Program-made: the position numbers and the translations under genes
Shown here: one piece after another, positions 1-12,159 of the stretch
Layout: each line of letters begins with the position of its first letter
Position numbering within the stretch: the stretch's first letter is position 1
Notes under the pieces: model-generated
What the model saw: only the letters and a program-made list of their open reading frames with translations
What the model was told of the DNA's origin: nothing
Database searches by the model: none
Assembly (NCBI RefSeq): GCF_026213295.1
Contig: NC_079422.1
Coordinates: 2,690,573-2,754,572 of the forward strand
Reading direction: 5' to 3'
DNA length: 64,000 nucleotides
Source: Gadus chalcogrammus
Taxonomy: Eukaryota; Chordata; Actinopteri; Gadiformes; Gadidae

Positions 1-22
1 AGCACCTCCACAAAAACTGAAA

Positions 23-55
<33 letters not shown>

Positions 56-314
56 TGTGCCCCAAAGAACGAAATGTAAACCAATGCATTCTGAATGGGA
101 GTGTTTCTCTGATTTTTCCATGCTACACAGAACGAAATGTAAACCCATACAAATAAAGACTTCATGGTCATAATAATTAAAATATCATTAAGCTACTACT
201 GAGTGTGTAGGGAGGTATTCTATTTTTTTCAACGGGGCTGAATCCAGTCACTTGACCGTCATGGTTGCTATGGTGGTTGCTATCGACCGCCCCCTCTAAT
301 ACTCGTGGCTCTAA
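1..314 (-). repeat. Repeat M copy, inverted 3' part
   Basis: This is the reverse complement of 4143-4460 and matches the third copy at 52310-52413 plus 55589-55800. It includes an (AAT)n run at about 26-53. No coding potential is seen. The repeat family is not recognised. It is cut at 312-314 by the MITE that follows. Confidence 0.85.
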
Positions 315-816
315 AGGTGCGAACACACCAAGCGCGTTACTCGCGTACGACGCGTATAAAATCGGCAATTTTTCCATAGGGAACCATTGGTTTACGCGCG
401 TATGAGACGCGTACACGCGTTACATGCGTATAAGCAACATTTTACTCGCGTTAGGGGCGTATGAGGCGCGTATATATACGCGCGTATATATACGCGCGTA
501 CATATACGCGCGTACGCGAGGAGTTCAAAAAATTGAACTTTTTACGCTCATACGCGCCGCAATAGCCAATCAGCGTTGAGCTTGACCCGACGTCACTGGC
601 AGAGAGTAGTGAGCTTGGACAGAAGCATACGGCCGACATCTTTCTTTATTCTGTGTGGAAATAGTAACATAGTTACGCCATTAAATGCTTTTATGGAAAC
701 ATTTTTAGCGAGAAATGTGCATTTTACTTTCATAATGTTCGCTCGGTGAATGTGAAGGATGTTTGGTTTGATAGTTATGACGAAGAGGGAACGCTCCGTT
801 CACTTGCATGGACAGA
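315..816 (+). mobile_element. Truncated Harbinger-type MITE, MADF-linked family
   Basis: The end AGGTGCGAACACACCAAGCG is followed by dense CGCG/TACGCG motifs. A possible TAA target copy lies at 312-314. The body matches, in reverse, the complete MITE at 25797-26422 and shares its left end with the MADF element at 36574. Homology to the 26-kb copy stops near 816 and the far inverted repeat is missing. The superfamily rests on the 3-bp TTA duplication of the complete copy and on the MADF link. Confidence 0.7.
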
Positions 817-1030
817 GTCTCTGGTTACTAAGCAACCTCAACGTCTTGGCGGACTATATATCTGCTGATCAACACTACGAATGCTGGAAACACACCAGAC
901 ATACCATGTGAAGTTATTTAACCAGATTATTGTTATTGGAAGTGATGGAATAGGTGACTGAGTCAACAACATTTAAGTAAGCTGTATAGGGTCTCTTATA
1001 TATCAAAGGGGGTCTCAAAGGACGCATACG
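817..1030. other. Junction of MITE remnant and inverted repeat M
   Basis: The first ~120 bases are unrecognised. From about 935 the sequence is the reverse complement of repeat M (matches 3720 back to 3650 and 44045 back to 43980). No gene is seen. Confidence 0.5.
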
Positions 1031-2445
1031 CTTCAACCTGTGGCTCCAGCACTACAGGAAATGACTCAGCAAGTGCTCCATCTCGTTTCAACTCACCCAG
1101 CGGCTCGCTTGCAATATTTTGGCCTGAAGTTCTGTCCAGACCTACACCCTAGCCATCCAACATGCATATCTGAGAATCAGGCCTCTCTTTAATAATGACA
1201 AAAAGTTATGAGAGAAACACACATTAACTTTTTGTTATCATAAGCGGCGTGGTGCCGGCTCCTTTTGACCTTTTGACCCCCGACTTCAAAACGTGGCCAC
1301 AGGCCAGCTGTGTCTACACACCTTTAGCCAAAAATGTACACCTCCATCCCACAAAAAATGGGGACTAGAAACAAACCTCTGTCTTATGTACATTTACTGT
1401 ACTGTTGGAGGTCACGCCCCTTTCGAGATAGCTAGGGATGCTAAAATGTTTACACACATTTCCCGGGGCCCCGTGAACGACCTATCCGAGATTTGGAGTT
1501 CTAGCCCTTAGAGAAAAAAAGTTTTCCCAAATGGAGTGTCATTTGGACAAAGCCCCTCAGAAGTGTAGCCTGCAAGACCTAATGGTCCAGAATGTGGTGG
1601 AAAAACAGTTTTTGAGATAGGATGGTCCTACCACCCTGAAATTTTAATACCTTATTCTAGGGCCTAACTTGGACCTCCGCTCCGAAACTTGGCCCGGTCG
1701 GACCCCGAGGGCAGGAAGGGGGGGCCCTTCCTGCCCGAAACTTGGCCCGGTCAGACCCGAGGGCAGGCCCCCCCTTCCTGCCCTCGGGTCCGACCGGGCC
1801 AAGTTTCGGTGCGGAGGTCCCAGTTAGGCCCTAGAATAAGGTATTAAATTTCAGGGCGGTAGGACCTTCCTATCTCAAAAACTGTTTTTCCACCACATTC
1901 TGAACCATTAGGTCTTGCAGGCTACACTTCTGAGGGGCTTTGTCCAAATGACACTCCATTTGGGAAAACTTTTTTTCTCTAAGGGCTAGAACTCCAAATC
2001 TCGGATATGTCGTACACGGGGCCCCGGGAAATGTGTGTAAACATTTTAGCATCCCTAGCTATCTCGAAAAGGTCGGCAAAGGGGCGTGACCTCCAACAGT
2101 ACAGTAAATGTACGTAAGACAGAGGTTAGTTTCTAGTCCCCATTTTTTGTGTGATGGAGGTGTACAATTGTGGCTAAAGGTGTGTAGACACAGCTGGCCT
2201 GTGGCCACGTTTTTGAAGTCGGGGGTCAAAAGGTCAAAAGGAGCCGGCACCACGCCGCTTATGAGATAACAAAAAGTTAATGTGTGTTTCTCTCATAACT
2301 TTTTTGTCATTATTAAAGAGAGGCCTGATTCTCAGATATGCATGTTGGATGGCTATGGGTGTAGGTCTGGGAAGAACTTCAGGCCAAAATCTTGCAAGCG
2401 AGCCGCTGGGTGCAGGTGCAACGAGATGGAGCACTTGCTGAGCCT
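1031..2445. repeat. Foldback: ~1.4 kb near-perfect palindrome
   Basis: The left arm (about 1031-1735) is repeated in reverse complement on the right (about 1760-2443). The centre is a GC-rich run of GGGCAGG/CCTGCCC motifs around 1700-1800. The outer part of each arm is repeat M sequence, also found once at 43626-43960 and 3243-3480. The inner ~500 bases of each arm, including the motif CCCGGGGCC and its mirror, occur only here. No open frame looks real, because every short frame on one arm has a mirror on the other. Confidence 0.85.
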
Positions 2446-2540
2446 GGACTTTCATAATCTTCGCTCTGTGAATGTAAAGGATGTTTGGTCGGATGTTACG
2501 ACGAAGAATCATAATGTGAATGGGAATATTCTATAAATCT
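2446..2540 (+). repeat. Fragment of the MITE body module
   Basis: The words TTCATAATCTTCGCTCTGTG and AAGGATGTTTGGT match the body of the MITEs at 733-770 and (reversed) 25975-26010. This is a displaced piece of the same family between the two palindromes. Confidence 0.5.
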
Positions 2541-2611
2541 CTTGATATCATCTTTCGTCTCAACACTTCTGCTGCAGCCACTTAAAGTCTCACTCCGAGA
2601 ACCTTAAAATA

Positions 2612-3225
2612 TGAATCAATCCATTAGAAGTATGAAAATATCTTCCCGGTGGTGCAACAGAGCAAACAAGGTGTCCTTTGACATCTACGTTTCGAGACGA
2701 TTGCAACAGTGCCACACATGATCATATTTGAATATGTTTCGGGGTAGTAATTAGCTGTCGATTTTGGAGGCCTTTATCAATAATGACCAGCTATAGATTT
2801 GCTTCCCGATGGAGATTTTTGACAAATTACATGTTAATTAGCATCTACACGTTAAGCTGAGTCCAATGAGATCAAGCTCGGCCTCTTGCTAAACCGAGAT
2901 CATGTCCTAGACCTAGGTGTACCATGTAAAATACATGTTACCATTAGCTAGAGTGTCGTTCTTGGTGTCATTGGACTCAGCTCAACGTGTAGATGCTAAA
3001 TAACATGTCATTTTTCACAAATTTCTATCGGGAAGCAAATCAATAGCTGCTCATTATTGATTAAGGCCTCCAATTTCGACAGCTAATTACTACCATTAAA
3101 CATGTTCGAATATGCTCATGTGTGGCATCGTTGTAATCGCCTGGAAGCGTAGATGTTGAAGGACACCTTGTTTGTCCCGTCACGCCACCGGGAAGATATT
3201 TACATGCTTCTGATTGACTAATGAA
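2612..3225. repeat. Second palindrome, ~0.6 kb
   Basis: The left arm (about 2612-2885) pairs with the right arm (about 2945-3225). Clear mirror pairs are GAAGATATC/ATATCTTC, TTGGAGGCC/GGCCTCCAA and CACGTTAAGCTGAGTCCAATG against CATTGGACTCAGCTCAACGTG. The arms have diverged more than in the first palindrome. The loop is about 60 bases. It is a foldback or MITE of unknown family, and no copy was noticed elsewhere in the window. Confidence 0.75.
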
Positions 3226-3242
3226 TTGATTCAGCTATTCCC

Positions 3243-3500
3243 CCAGAAGTCTGGGGTCAAAAGGTCAAAAGGAGCCGGCACCACGCCGCTTATGAGACAA
3301 AGTTAATGTGTATTTCTCTCATAACTTTTTGTCATTATTAAAGAGAGGCCTGATTCTCAGATATGCAGGTTGGATGGCTACGGTGTAGGTCTGGGAAGAA
3401 CTTCAGGCCAAAATCTTGCAAGCGAGCCGCTGGGTGCAGGTGCAACGAGATGGAGCACTTGCTGAGTCATTTCCTGTAGGGCTGGAGCCACAGGTTGAAG

Positions 3501-3584
<84 letters not shown>

Positions 3585-4640
3585 ACACACACACACAATG
3601 CATTTCGCTGCTAAAACAACAACTTGGGCTGCTTCTAGGACAGGGGGTCCTTTGAGACCCCCTTTGATCTATAAGAGACCTCAAAGTACAGCTTACTTAA
3701 ATGTTGTCGACCTGCAGTCACCTATTGCATCACTTCCTTTCGGGCTTCGGCCTCCTAATAAATATAATATTATAATTGAATGCCCTCCTTCATATATATG
3801 ATACCTCCACCACTGGGACGTGGCAACAATTCTCCAAATCCATATGGGGAGGGGGGGGGGGGTGATGCTTGTGGACAGTAGGGTTGTACACTAGACATAA
3901 ATAGGAAGCAAACTCAGGAGAAGGAATGACCTCTCGCAAATATATATTTAATAAATTGTTTCAAATAACCCTGCCTCGTTAAATCATTGAGCTTGGTGTT
4001 TTGCTTTCAAAAATAGGTTATAGAAGAAGTCTAAACTGCAGAAAATAAAAACAACCAAGCTGCCTTTTAAGGATACCTTGGAATATCTGTCTATTTTTTA
4101 ACCATCGGACCCTATTTTACGACAAAAACAACACAATGGACGGCAGCTCCTTTGCCGCGTGGTTTTTAGAGCCATGTAAGGATTAGAGGGGCGGGTCAAT
4201 AGCAACCACCATAGCAACCATGACGGTCAAGTGACTGGATGCAACCCCGTTGAAAAAAATAGAATACCACCCTACACACTGAGGAGAATAATGATATTTA
4301 AATTATTATGACCATGAAGTCTTTATTTGCATGGGTTTACATTTCGTTCTGTGTAGCATGGAAAAATCGGAGAAACACTCCCATTCAGAATGCATTGGTT
4401 TACATTTCGTTCTTTGGAGCACAGTTATTTTTATTTATTTATTTATTTTCAGTTTTTGTGGAGGTGCTTCAAAGATGCTAATTTTTCTGCAATAATCCAA
4501 AATCCAATGGAAAAAACCCGTTGGCTTTTTGTCAAGGGAAACCCAGGTCGACGCTCACTTCCTGGTTGGCCAACATACGTCATCCCTCCACCACTATATA
4601 CTGTAAAAAACACATGTTCAAGTTGAATGATAATGCATGA
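3243..4640 (+). repeat. Repeat M copy, plus orientation
   Basis: This is the least interrupted copy and serves as the empty-site reference for the insertions at 44053, 45247 and 52415. It runs from the words GGGGTCAAAAGGTCAAAAGG to about ACATGTTCAAGTTGAATGAT. It contains the (CA)n tract, a G12-type run at 3847-3862, and no convincing reading frame. It could be a non-autonomous DNA transposon, but the superfamily cannot be assigned. Confidence 0.8.
3503..3597. repeat. (CA)n microsatellite
   Basis: About 95 bases of CA dinucleotide with single interruptions (CCCACA, CACCAC). It directly abuts the word ATGCATTTCGCTGCTAAAAC, whose reverse complement abuts the (TG)n tract at 4835. Confidence 0.95.
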
Positions 4641-4834
4641 ATCTATTCATGCTATTCATGACAATTATTTTGGCCATGGTGGATCCAGATCTGTTCCAGA
4701 GCATTTCTGCACCTCGGGCAACAGCGCAGGGTTGCCAGGTCCTGCCTGCAAAAATCGTCCTGCCCACATACCGTTCCAAATCCACCCAAAATGTCCTAGA
4801 AGCAGCCCAAGTTGTTGTTTTAGCAGCGAAATGC
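4641..4834. repeat. Inverted partner of 3598-3645
   Basis: 4793-4834 is the reverse complement of 3598-3640. The rest (GTTGCCAGGTCCTGCCTGC and so on) is unassigned repeat-like sequence. No gene is seen. Confidence 0.6.
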
Positions 4835-5190
<356 letters not shown>

Positions 5191-5334
5191 AAAAGTTACA
5201 TAAAGTAATGGTTTAATAACACAAACACAGGAAACACGTGAGCTGCTAGTTTAGCGAAAGCAGCGTCCCCAACCTGACGTCGTTGAAACATGCGAGCGAG
5301 CCGATTAAATCTTCCTAATAACTATAAAACTAAA

Positions 5335-5608
5335 GATCAGACACAATCACTGACTGAAGATTATGCAAGTAAAAAGTATATTTCTCGCTAGAAATGTTAT
5401 TAGAAACACGTTTAACGGTGAATCGATCCTAAAATATTGCATTTCCCATTCAGATAATAAAGATTAATAAAGATCATACACATTCACTGAGTGAAGATTA
5501 TGCAAGGAAAATGTACATTTCTCGCTAGAAATGTCATTAGAAACACGTTTAATGGTGTATCTGTCCTAAAATATTGCATTTCCCATTCAGATAATAACGA
5601 TTAATATG
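5335..5608 (+). repeat. Tandem duplication, 2 x 137 bp, of the MITE module
   Basis: Unit 1 is 5335-5471 and unit 2 is 5472-5608; each begins GATCANACACA and ends CAGATAATAA. Both contain TTTCTCGCTAGAAATGT, which is also in the MITEs (700-720; 26027-26045). This is the body module of that family, duplicated in tandem and away from its inverted repeats. Confidence 0.8.
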
Positions 5609-7016
5609 GCTACGTAACAATTTCACCAAATGCCCTGTTGGTCATATATGTGGCATACATACCTCCCGCGACCTGTAGAGGCGCTTGATACGCTCCAGTG
5701 GGTCGTAATCCGTGGCAGTACAAACGACCTATACGGTCGTAAAATTTTGCGGACTTGTTGCAGCATACATAATACATAATAATATAAAACACAATATACA
5801 TGCAACCAGTGCAAAAAATACATATGCAATACACACACAGTGAGACTCTGCCCCTCATGTGTGGTATAGACTGATATACGTATAATGGCTGTGTTCAAAG
5901 GCTTTAATGTGTTGTTCAGACAGATGTTATTGAGTATGTTTCAATTTCTAATGATGTTGATAATTTCCCAGTTATGCATGTTTTATGATGCATTTCCTTA
6001 TTTTATTACATGCTAATACGAAAATAAACAAAAACGAGTGGCACCTCTATTCATAAATGTGATTTAACAAAGGTAAGGGAACAAATTAACATATGTGTTG
6101 TTTATATTACTTGCAATTGGGTTGAAGTAACCATTTAGTGAGTATTTAAAAAAAAAAGTTAGATTATGTTGATTTAAAAGGCCTAAAATGCAATGGGTCC
6201 ACCAGACCCAGCAGCACCTCCTGTGTAACAAAAAAACGAACACCCTATGAGGGTTAACATTTAAGGGTCAAATCGAAGGTATTTATTCATTTATGAATTG
6301 TTGAATTGGGAATGCCCATCATTTAGCTGCATATGATTTATAAAACAATGCCATATGTGTATAGTAATATGAATAGGCCTACAACCTTTAAGAGTGCATA
6401 ATGTCTTCTTCCTCATAAGCTTTCCAACCTTTTTCCAAGGTAAGGTTAGACCACTGTCCATGATGTTGATTTGATTGTGCATTATTATTAGATTTATGTT
6501 TTACCTTACCTTACAGGTTTTGCAAGAAATCTGTCTTACTTTGCAGCTAAAGCAAAAAGAAAAAATAGATGAACAAAATGTTGTTGAACTAAAGCCCTAC
6601 CCTTTCATATAAAGAAGATGTTTTAATTATTGGAGAGCATGAAAAGACTAGCAAGAAGAGAATTTGATGTGCTTTTATTTGCTTTTACGTGGCATTCTCA
6701 TACTGTAGCAGTCCCCCCTTGCCTTTGTTACTTTGAGGAAACATAGCTGCTTCTTAAGAATATGATGTCATCAGAGGATGCAGACTGGCGTTGACGTTTA
6801 ATAAAGACAACCCTGCCTTCATCAGTTTGCAGCATTCAGCTGAAATGGCTGGATAATATTAATCTTCTTCAATAAACACAAGAACAAACATTAGAAGAAT
6901 AAGAAACAACATTTCCCCTGAATGCTGGACAATATTGCAAAACAATTGGAAAAAACATTGATAAATCTGTCAAAGCTAGTGTGTAGGAGTTTTGATAAAT
7001 GTGTGTTTGTAATCAA

Positions 7017-7018
<2 letters not shown>
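5609..7018. other. AT-rich stretch, nothing recognised
   Basis: Short frames only, with no recognisable protein motif on either strand, no inverted-repeat ends and no match seen elsewhere in the window. Confidence 0.5.

Positions 7019-7106
<88 letters not shown>
7019..7106. repeat. (TG)n microsatellite
   Basis: About 88 bases of uninterrupted TG dinucleotide. The ~270 bases that follow, up to the tetranucleotide array, show nothing recognisable. Confidence 0.97.
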
Positions 7107-7108
<2 letters not shown>

Positions 7109-7375
7109 AGTAAGGAGAGAGCTCAAGGGGTTAGCTGATTGCAGAGGTGTGGATGAAAACATATTTTTGTGGATATGTTCAGATGCAAAAGGAGAACTTT
7201 AAAAGCAAAAGGCTTTGATGCCATGGCTTCTCAATATTCAATTAAGTACATTTAATTTGAAAAAGGCTTTGTAAACAAACATACACACACACACACTCAA
7301 GATAATACAATCGATCACACATATACACATCCCACAAAAACCCACATTCTGACCGACTGCCAGACCATCCAGACA

Positions 7376-7512
7376 AACAGACAAAAACGAAAATATAGAG
7401 AGCCTGACAGACAGACAAACAGACAGATAAACAACCAAACAGACGGACAGACATACAGTTAGATAACCAATAGACAGACATACAGATAGATAGCCAACCT
7501 GACAGACAGACC

Positions 7513-7595
<83 letters not shown>

Positions 7596-7712
7596 TAGAT
7601 AACAACAGACTGACAGTCAGACAGACATACGGATAGATAACCAACCCGACAGACAGACAGACATACAGATAGATAATAACAGACAGATAGACAGATAGAA
7701 TAATATATTTTA
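7376..7712. repeat. (GACA/GATA)n tetranucleotide array at a LINE tail
   Basis: This is a degenerate array of GACA with GATA units, purest at 7500-7592. It lies directly downstream (minus strand) of the 3' end of the LINE fragment at 7713-7993, so it probably grew from that element's simple-repeat tail. The LINE at 45247-52014 ends in a similar (CTAT)n tail. Confidence 0.85.
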
Positions 7713-7993
7713 ATAGTCATTATGCAGTAGAACCAATCAATGAAACTTGCTTATGCAGCCTATAAAACAATGCTCGAACAAACAATCGCACAAAAATAGA
7801 ATAAGAAACATAATAAAATACAGTATAAAAGACACAATTTAATAGTCAGAATAAGAAGACATTGTCTGGAGTTGCAGGCTTTGAAGGCCCTGTAATGCCT
7901 ACCAGATGGGAGCAGGCAAAAGTTTGAACGTGAGGGGTGTGTTTCATCCTTCAAAATGTTGTTCATCCAGCGGAGGCAGCGGGTCTTAAAGAT
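7713..7993 (-). pseudogene. LINE A, 3' piece (RT C-terminus and tail)
   Basis: The minus strand encodes TRCLRWMNNILKDETHPS then CLLPSGRHYRAF, the usual C-terminal block of L2/CR1-group RT proteins. It continues directly from the piece at 12061-12159: the frame reads LDDIFK then TRCLRW when the hAT-like insertion 7994-12060 is ignored. The two pieces share the 8-bp duplication TTAAAGAT (7986-7993 and 12061-12068). Confidence 0.85.
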
Positions 7994-8820
7994 CCCATGG
8001 TATGAAAATTTCACTTAATGAGGTTTTCTGACCTTAATATGAATTCCCCTAGTCTGCCTCTGGTTCCCCAGTAGCTAAAAATTGTGTTAGGTGTAGAACG
8101 AGAATTAGCTATCCTGCTCTGCCTTTGAAAAAACAAAGCTCAGACGCGCCAATTTGGAATATTTCCCTGTATGTCGTCATACAGGGGAATGTTACCTCCA
8201 CTTTCTCTGCTTTGTCCAATGAGCTACGACCTTGCGAGCGCCACATGTGTGTGTGAATACACACACTGTAACGCAAGTGCTGTACACTTCTTTGTTATTT
8301 GGATAAACGTCCTGCTGTTGGTGTTATGGCGCATAACACGTCGGGTTCTCTGACGTCTCTGATATTTCCACAACGAGACTGTAGTGGGGGGTATCTCAGC
8401 CATGGTTGAGAAGGAATTGGGGGAAAGGCACTTTGGCTTTGTCTCCCTGAAGAACATGAACCGCGACATGGAGGAGAAAGGGAATGTTCCCCACGATTGT
8501 TGCCGCGCTGCCCCGTTGCCTGCTACAAGCTGCCGAGGCACCACGGCCGCGGGGCACCACGGCCGCTTTTCGCTGCCGATGCAGTGGTGCCTCGGCGCTG
8601 CCCACTGCCCTCTGCCTGCTTCCCGCTGGAGGTGAGGCTCCGGCGGGAGACAATCGCAGTCAACAATCATGGGCAACAATCCTTTCCTCCTCCATGTCAA
8701 GGTTCAATCTACTTCAGATTGATGTGGAAGTGGAAGAACCAGAGACGTCGGAGAATCCGACGCAGTGTCGTTTGAGATTCATAATATCGTCTGGAGGCGC
8801 ACACAGCTTTTGGCCTTGAT

Positions 8821-10979
8821 AATATCAGAATCAGAATCAGAAAGGATTTAATTGCCAAGAAGGGTTTTACACCAACCAGGAATTTGGCTTGGTGATTAAG
8901 GTGCATACATTAAGACAATAACAATAAACAATGAAGAAGAGAGATATATATATAACACCATATAAACAAGCAGGAACATAAGCGATCAATTAAAAAAGGA
9001 TAAAATAGAATAAATAAATTAAAAACTAAAGTAAAAGATACAAGAATTTAAGATACAAGAATATAAGAATTTACAAATTGGTGATGGGTATGAGTGCCAG
9101 AGTCAGGTCAGTCAGTGGGGTGGTGGTCCTGGGACTTGTTAAGGAACCCAACTGAAGAGGGGAAGAAACTGTTCAAGTGGCGGGAGGTTTTGGTCCTGAT
9201 GGACCGCAGCCTCCTGCCAGAGGGGAGAGTTCCAATAACTGTGACCAGGATGGTAGGGGTCAGCCATAATCTTGCCTGCCCGCCTCAGAGCCCTGGAGCT
9301 GTGCAGGTCCTGGAGGGATGGAAGGTTGCAGCCAATCACCTCTCCGCAGAGCGTATGATACGCTGCAGTCTGCTCTTGTCCTTAGCCGTAGCAGCAGTGT
9401 ACCAGACAGTGATGGATGAGGTGAGGATGAACTCAATGATTGCAGTGTAGAAGTGCACCATCATAGTCTTTGGCAGGTTGAATTTCTTCAGGTGGCGCAG
9501 GAAGAACATCCTCTGCTGGCCTTTTTTGGTGAGGGACCTGATGTTGAGCTCCCATTTTAGGTCCTGGGTGATGTGGTGCCCAGGAAGCGCCGGGACTCCA
9601 CAGAGTCGACTGGGGAGCCACACAGGATGATGGGGGTGGATGGGGCTGGGTTCTTCCTGTAATCCACAATATCTCCACTGTTTTTTAAAGGGTAAGCTCA
9701 GTTTGTTTGGCTGCACCAGGTCCCCAGATGGTCAATCTTCCCACCCGGTAGGCGGACTCATCCCCGCAGAGATGAGCCAATGAGCGTGGTGTCGTCTGCG
9801 AACTTCAGGAGCTTGACAGACTGGTGAATGGAGGTGCAGCTGTTGTGTACAGGGAGAAGAGCAGAGGGAAAGAACACAGCCTTGGGGGGATCCGGTGCTG
9901 ATGGTCTGGATTCAGATAAATGTTTTCCCCAGCTTCACCACGCTGCTTCCTGTCAGGACAGGAAGTCTGTGATCCACCTGCAGGTGGAATCGGGCACGTG
10001 GAGCGGGAGAGCCTGACCTGAAGCAGAGCTGGAGGATCGTATTAAATGCAGAGCTGAAGTCCACAAACAGGATTCTGGCATATGTTCCTGGTGGAGTCCA
10101 GATCGCTGGAGGGTGTAGTGCAGAGCAATGTTGTTCTACTGCATCGTCTACAGACCTGTTGGCTCTGTAGGTGAAACTGCAGGGGGTCAGGAGTGGGAAG
10201 GTATGCTTTCATGGTGGTGGCAGCAAAGGCGGTCAAATGACTTCATGACACAGAGGTCAGGGCGACGGGTCTGGTAGTCATTGAGTACTGTGGTCCCTTG
10301 GTTTTTTGGGGACGGGGATGATGGTGGAGGCTTTGAAGCAGGCTGGCACGTGACAGGTCTCCAGCGAGGAGTTGAAGATGTCCGTGAACATGGACGACAG
10401 CTGGTCGGCGCAGTGCTCAGGGTGGATGGAGAGACAGAGTCTGGGCCGGCTGCTTTCGCGGGGGTTCTGACTCTTAAAGAGCCTGTGGACGTCCCACTCC
10501 TGCAGGCAGAGAGACGTCACTGTGTGTGGGGGAGTCGGGGGACACAGAGGATTGGAAGGTGTGGAGGTCCCTGTAGAGCGGTGGTGGGGGAGTCAGTGGG
10601 ATGAGGCTGGGAGAATGGTGTCGTGGGGGATGGTGTCAGGCGTCCATTTGCCTATCAAAGGACAGTAGAACACATTTAGTCATTTGCAAGGCGCAGGTTG
10701 TTGATGGTAGCGATGGGGGGGTTGGTTTGTAGTTGGTTATTCTGCTCGAGCCACCTTCCAAACAGATCTAGAGTCTTTGGCTGAGAACTGATGTTGGAGC
10801 TTCTCAGAGTACTGAGTTTTAGCTTCACGCACCGCCTTGCTAAACGCGTACTTAACTCTATAAACCTTCTCTGTCCCCACTCCTAAACGCCTCCTCCTTC
10901 CTGCAAGGCCCCGTTAGGTTCCTGAGTTTGGCTGTGAACCAGGGTTTGTCGTTGTGATAACTCACCCTGGTGCGTGATG
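8821..10979 (-). pseudogene. L2-type LINE fragment, degraded
   Basis: The 3' tail on the minus strand is a CTGATT repeat (plus strand ATCAGAATCAGAATCAG at 8822). Reading upstream on the minus strand: RT C-terminal text (KKFNLPKTMMVHFYTAII, 9336-9716), the RT catalytic motif KFADDTTLIG near 9785-9815, then NSSLETCHVPACFKAS and IIPVPKKPR (10278-10520). The blocks lie in different frames, so there are several indels. The 5' end is truncated near 10979, before the endonuclease. The protein closely resembles the L2 copy at 52415-55588. It is not functional. Confidence 0.85.
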
Positions 10980-11660
10980 TAAAAAAAAAAAAAGTAAAAA
11001 AAAAAAAAGTATCTATCAATTAATTAAAGGCTCTGTGAGTAATTAAGCTAAATTAATCACATACTTAAATTTTTCCGGGAAAGTATTTCAAAATTATTTA
11101 TTTCAAGTAAATTATGCCATCACTCTTTGAGTGATTCAATGAATAATATACATAATAGACTTTAAAGTTCAATGTCTCTTTTATTTAAAACATGTCTTTC
11201 ATTAACATACGGTGCATTTTAAGATCAAATTAATTTCCATTTCCATCTCACTCAAGATTCAATGCATCTTAGTCGAGGATGGCTCGACGAGGCTGGCTGC
11301 TAGTGCCAGCTTCAGGGGCTGTGGCAGATCGTACCTGCGAGCTTGCCACAAAGGTTTTGCGTTTGAGGTGAATATTAAGGGTTGATGAACTCCTGTGATA
11401 GGAGAATTCCTTACTACAGAGATTGCAGATAAAGGTGTTCCAATCTACAGCTCCGTCTGGGAGTTGTTTAAAATTGAATTTTCCATTCACGGGGCTGACC
11501 AGCGTCTTCTCGTCTGCCTCCAGTTTGTTCCAACGAAATGACGCACCGGGTCAAAGGGTGCTATAGAAGCACGATTAATCAGCGTTCATTTCTTTAATGC
11601 GTTATTGTTTCTGTGATTAAATAATCTAAATTAGCGCGTTAATTTGACAGCCCTAATTAT
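10980..11660 (-). pseudogene. hAT relic with BED zinc finger
   Basis: A minus-strand frame (11269-11490, extending to about 11550 in the same frame) encodes WNTFICNLCSKEFSYH then STLNIHLKRK. This is a BED-type zinc finger (aromatic, CX2C, H-X-H spacing), the DNA-binding domain of many hAT transposases. The end TTAGGGCTGTCAAATTAACG on the minus strand at 11656 is a typical hAT-like terminus. The catalytic and dimerisation domains are absent. The other end, near a poly-A stretch at 10981-11010, is unclear. Confidence 0.65.
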
Positions 11661-12060
11661 ATGATATAGGTATCTATGTATAATATCATATTATTTAGAT
11701 ACAGAGCTCCAGGACTACCGCCGGAGCACCCGGATTGTTCTAGAGTATTTACAGATGACGGCCAAAGGCTGTGTGCGCCTCGCCATTGCGATACATCCAC
11801 TGTAAAAAGAGCGCATGGTACCGTGGCTGCAAGCTGCTCAGGGCAACACCCCCACCCTCCTCTTTGACCTGCCTCTCTCCTCCTCATTTGCATTAAAGCT
11901 ACAGACACCGAAACAGCGCGTTTGGGGAAAGCTTAATGTGCGACTGGCTCATAGTGGCTGTAATTCTGCACCATGGCTGAATTTCGGAAACGTCTTCAAA
12001 TACTAGGGGCCCACTAATATCTATATTAAAGCATCCATAAAGTAGTATGCCATGGGACCA

Positions 12061-12159
12061 TTAAAGATATCGTCCAGTGTGGGGGCATAGGGAGTCCGAT
12101 GATTTGGGTGAGGGACTTGTCTTTTTCAGTAGAATTGGCATACCATGCAGTGATACAGT
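12061..12159 (-). pseudogene. LINE A, RT C-terminal piece
   Basis: The minus strand encodes CITAWYANSTEKDKSLTQII, the block before the C-terminus of L2-group RT. It joins the 14932-15128 piece upstream and the 7713-7993 piece downstream once the two insertions are ignored. Confidence 0.8.

Larger units (their letters stand above)
7994..12060. mobile_element. hAT-like DNA element inserted in LINE A, itself invaded
   Basis: It is bounded by an exact 8-bp duplication TTAAAGAT at 7986-7993 and 12061-12068, the hAT signature. The ends are CCCATGGTAT and ATGCCATGGGACCA, an imperfect inverted repeat of a CCCATGG core. No transposase was found in its own sequence (7994-8820 and about 11661-12060), so it is probably non-autonomous. 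It carries an L2 LINE (8821-10979) and a BED-finger hAT relic (10980-11660). Confidence 0.75.

Noticed and set aside
7238..7720. 160-codon minus-strand frame of Cys/Leu/Ser/Val repeats
   Set aside because: It is only the translation of the (GACA)n array and has no domain character.
8380..8820. Overlapping frames of 80-160 codons on both strands
   Set aside because: They have no domain and lie in a GC-rich part of the non-autonomous hAT-like element.
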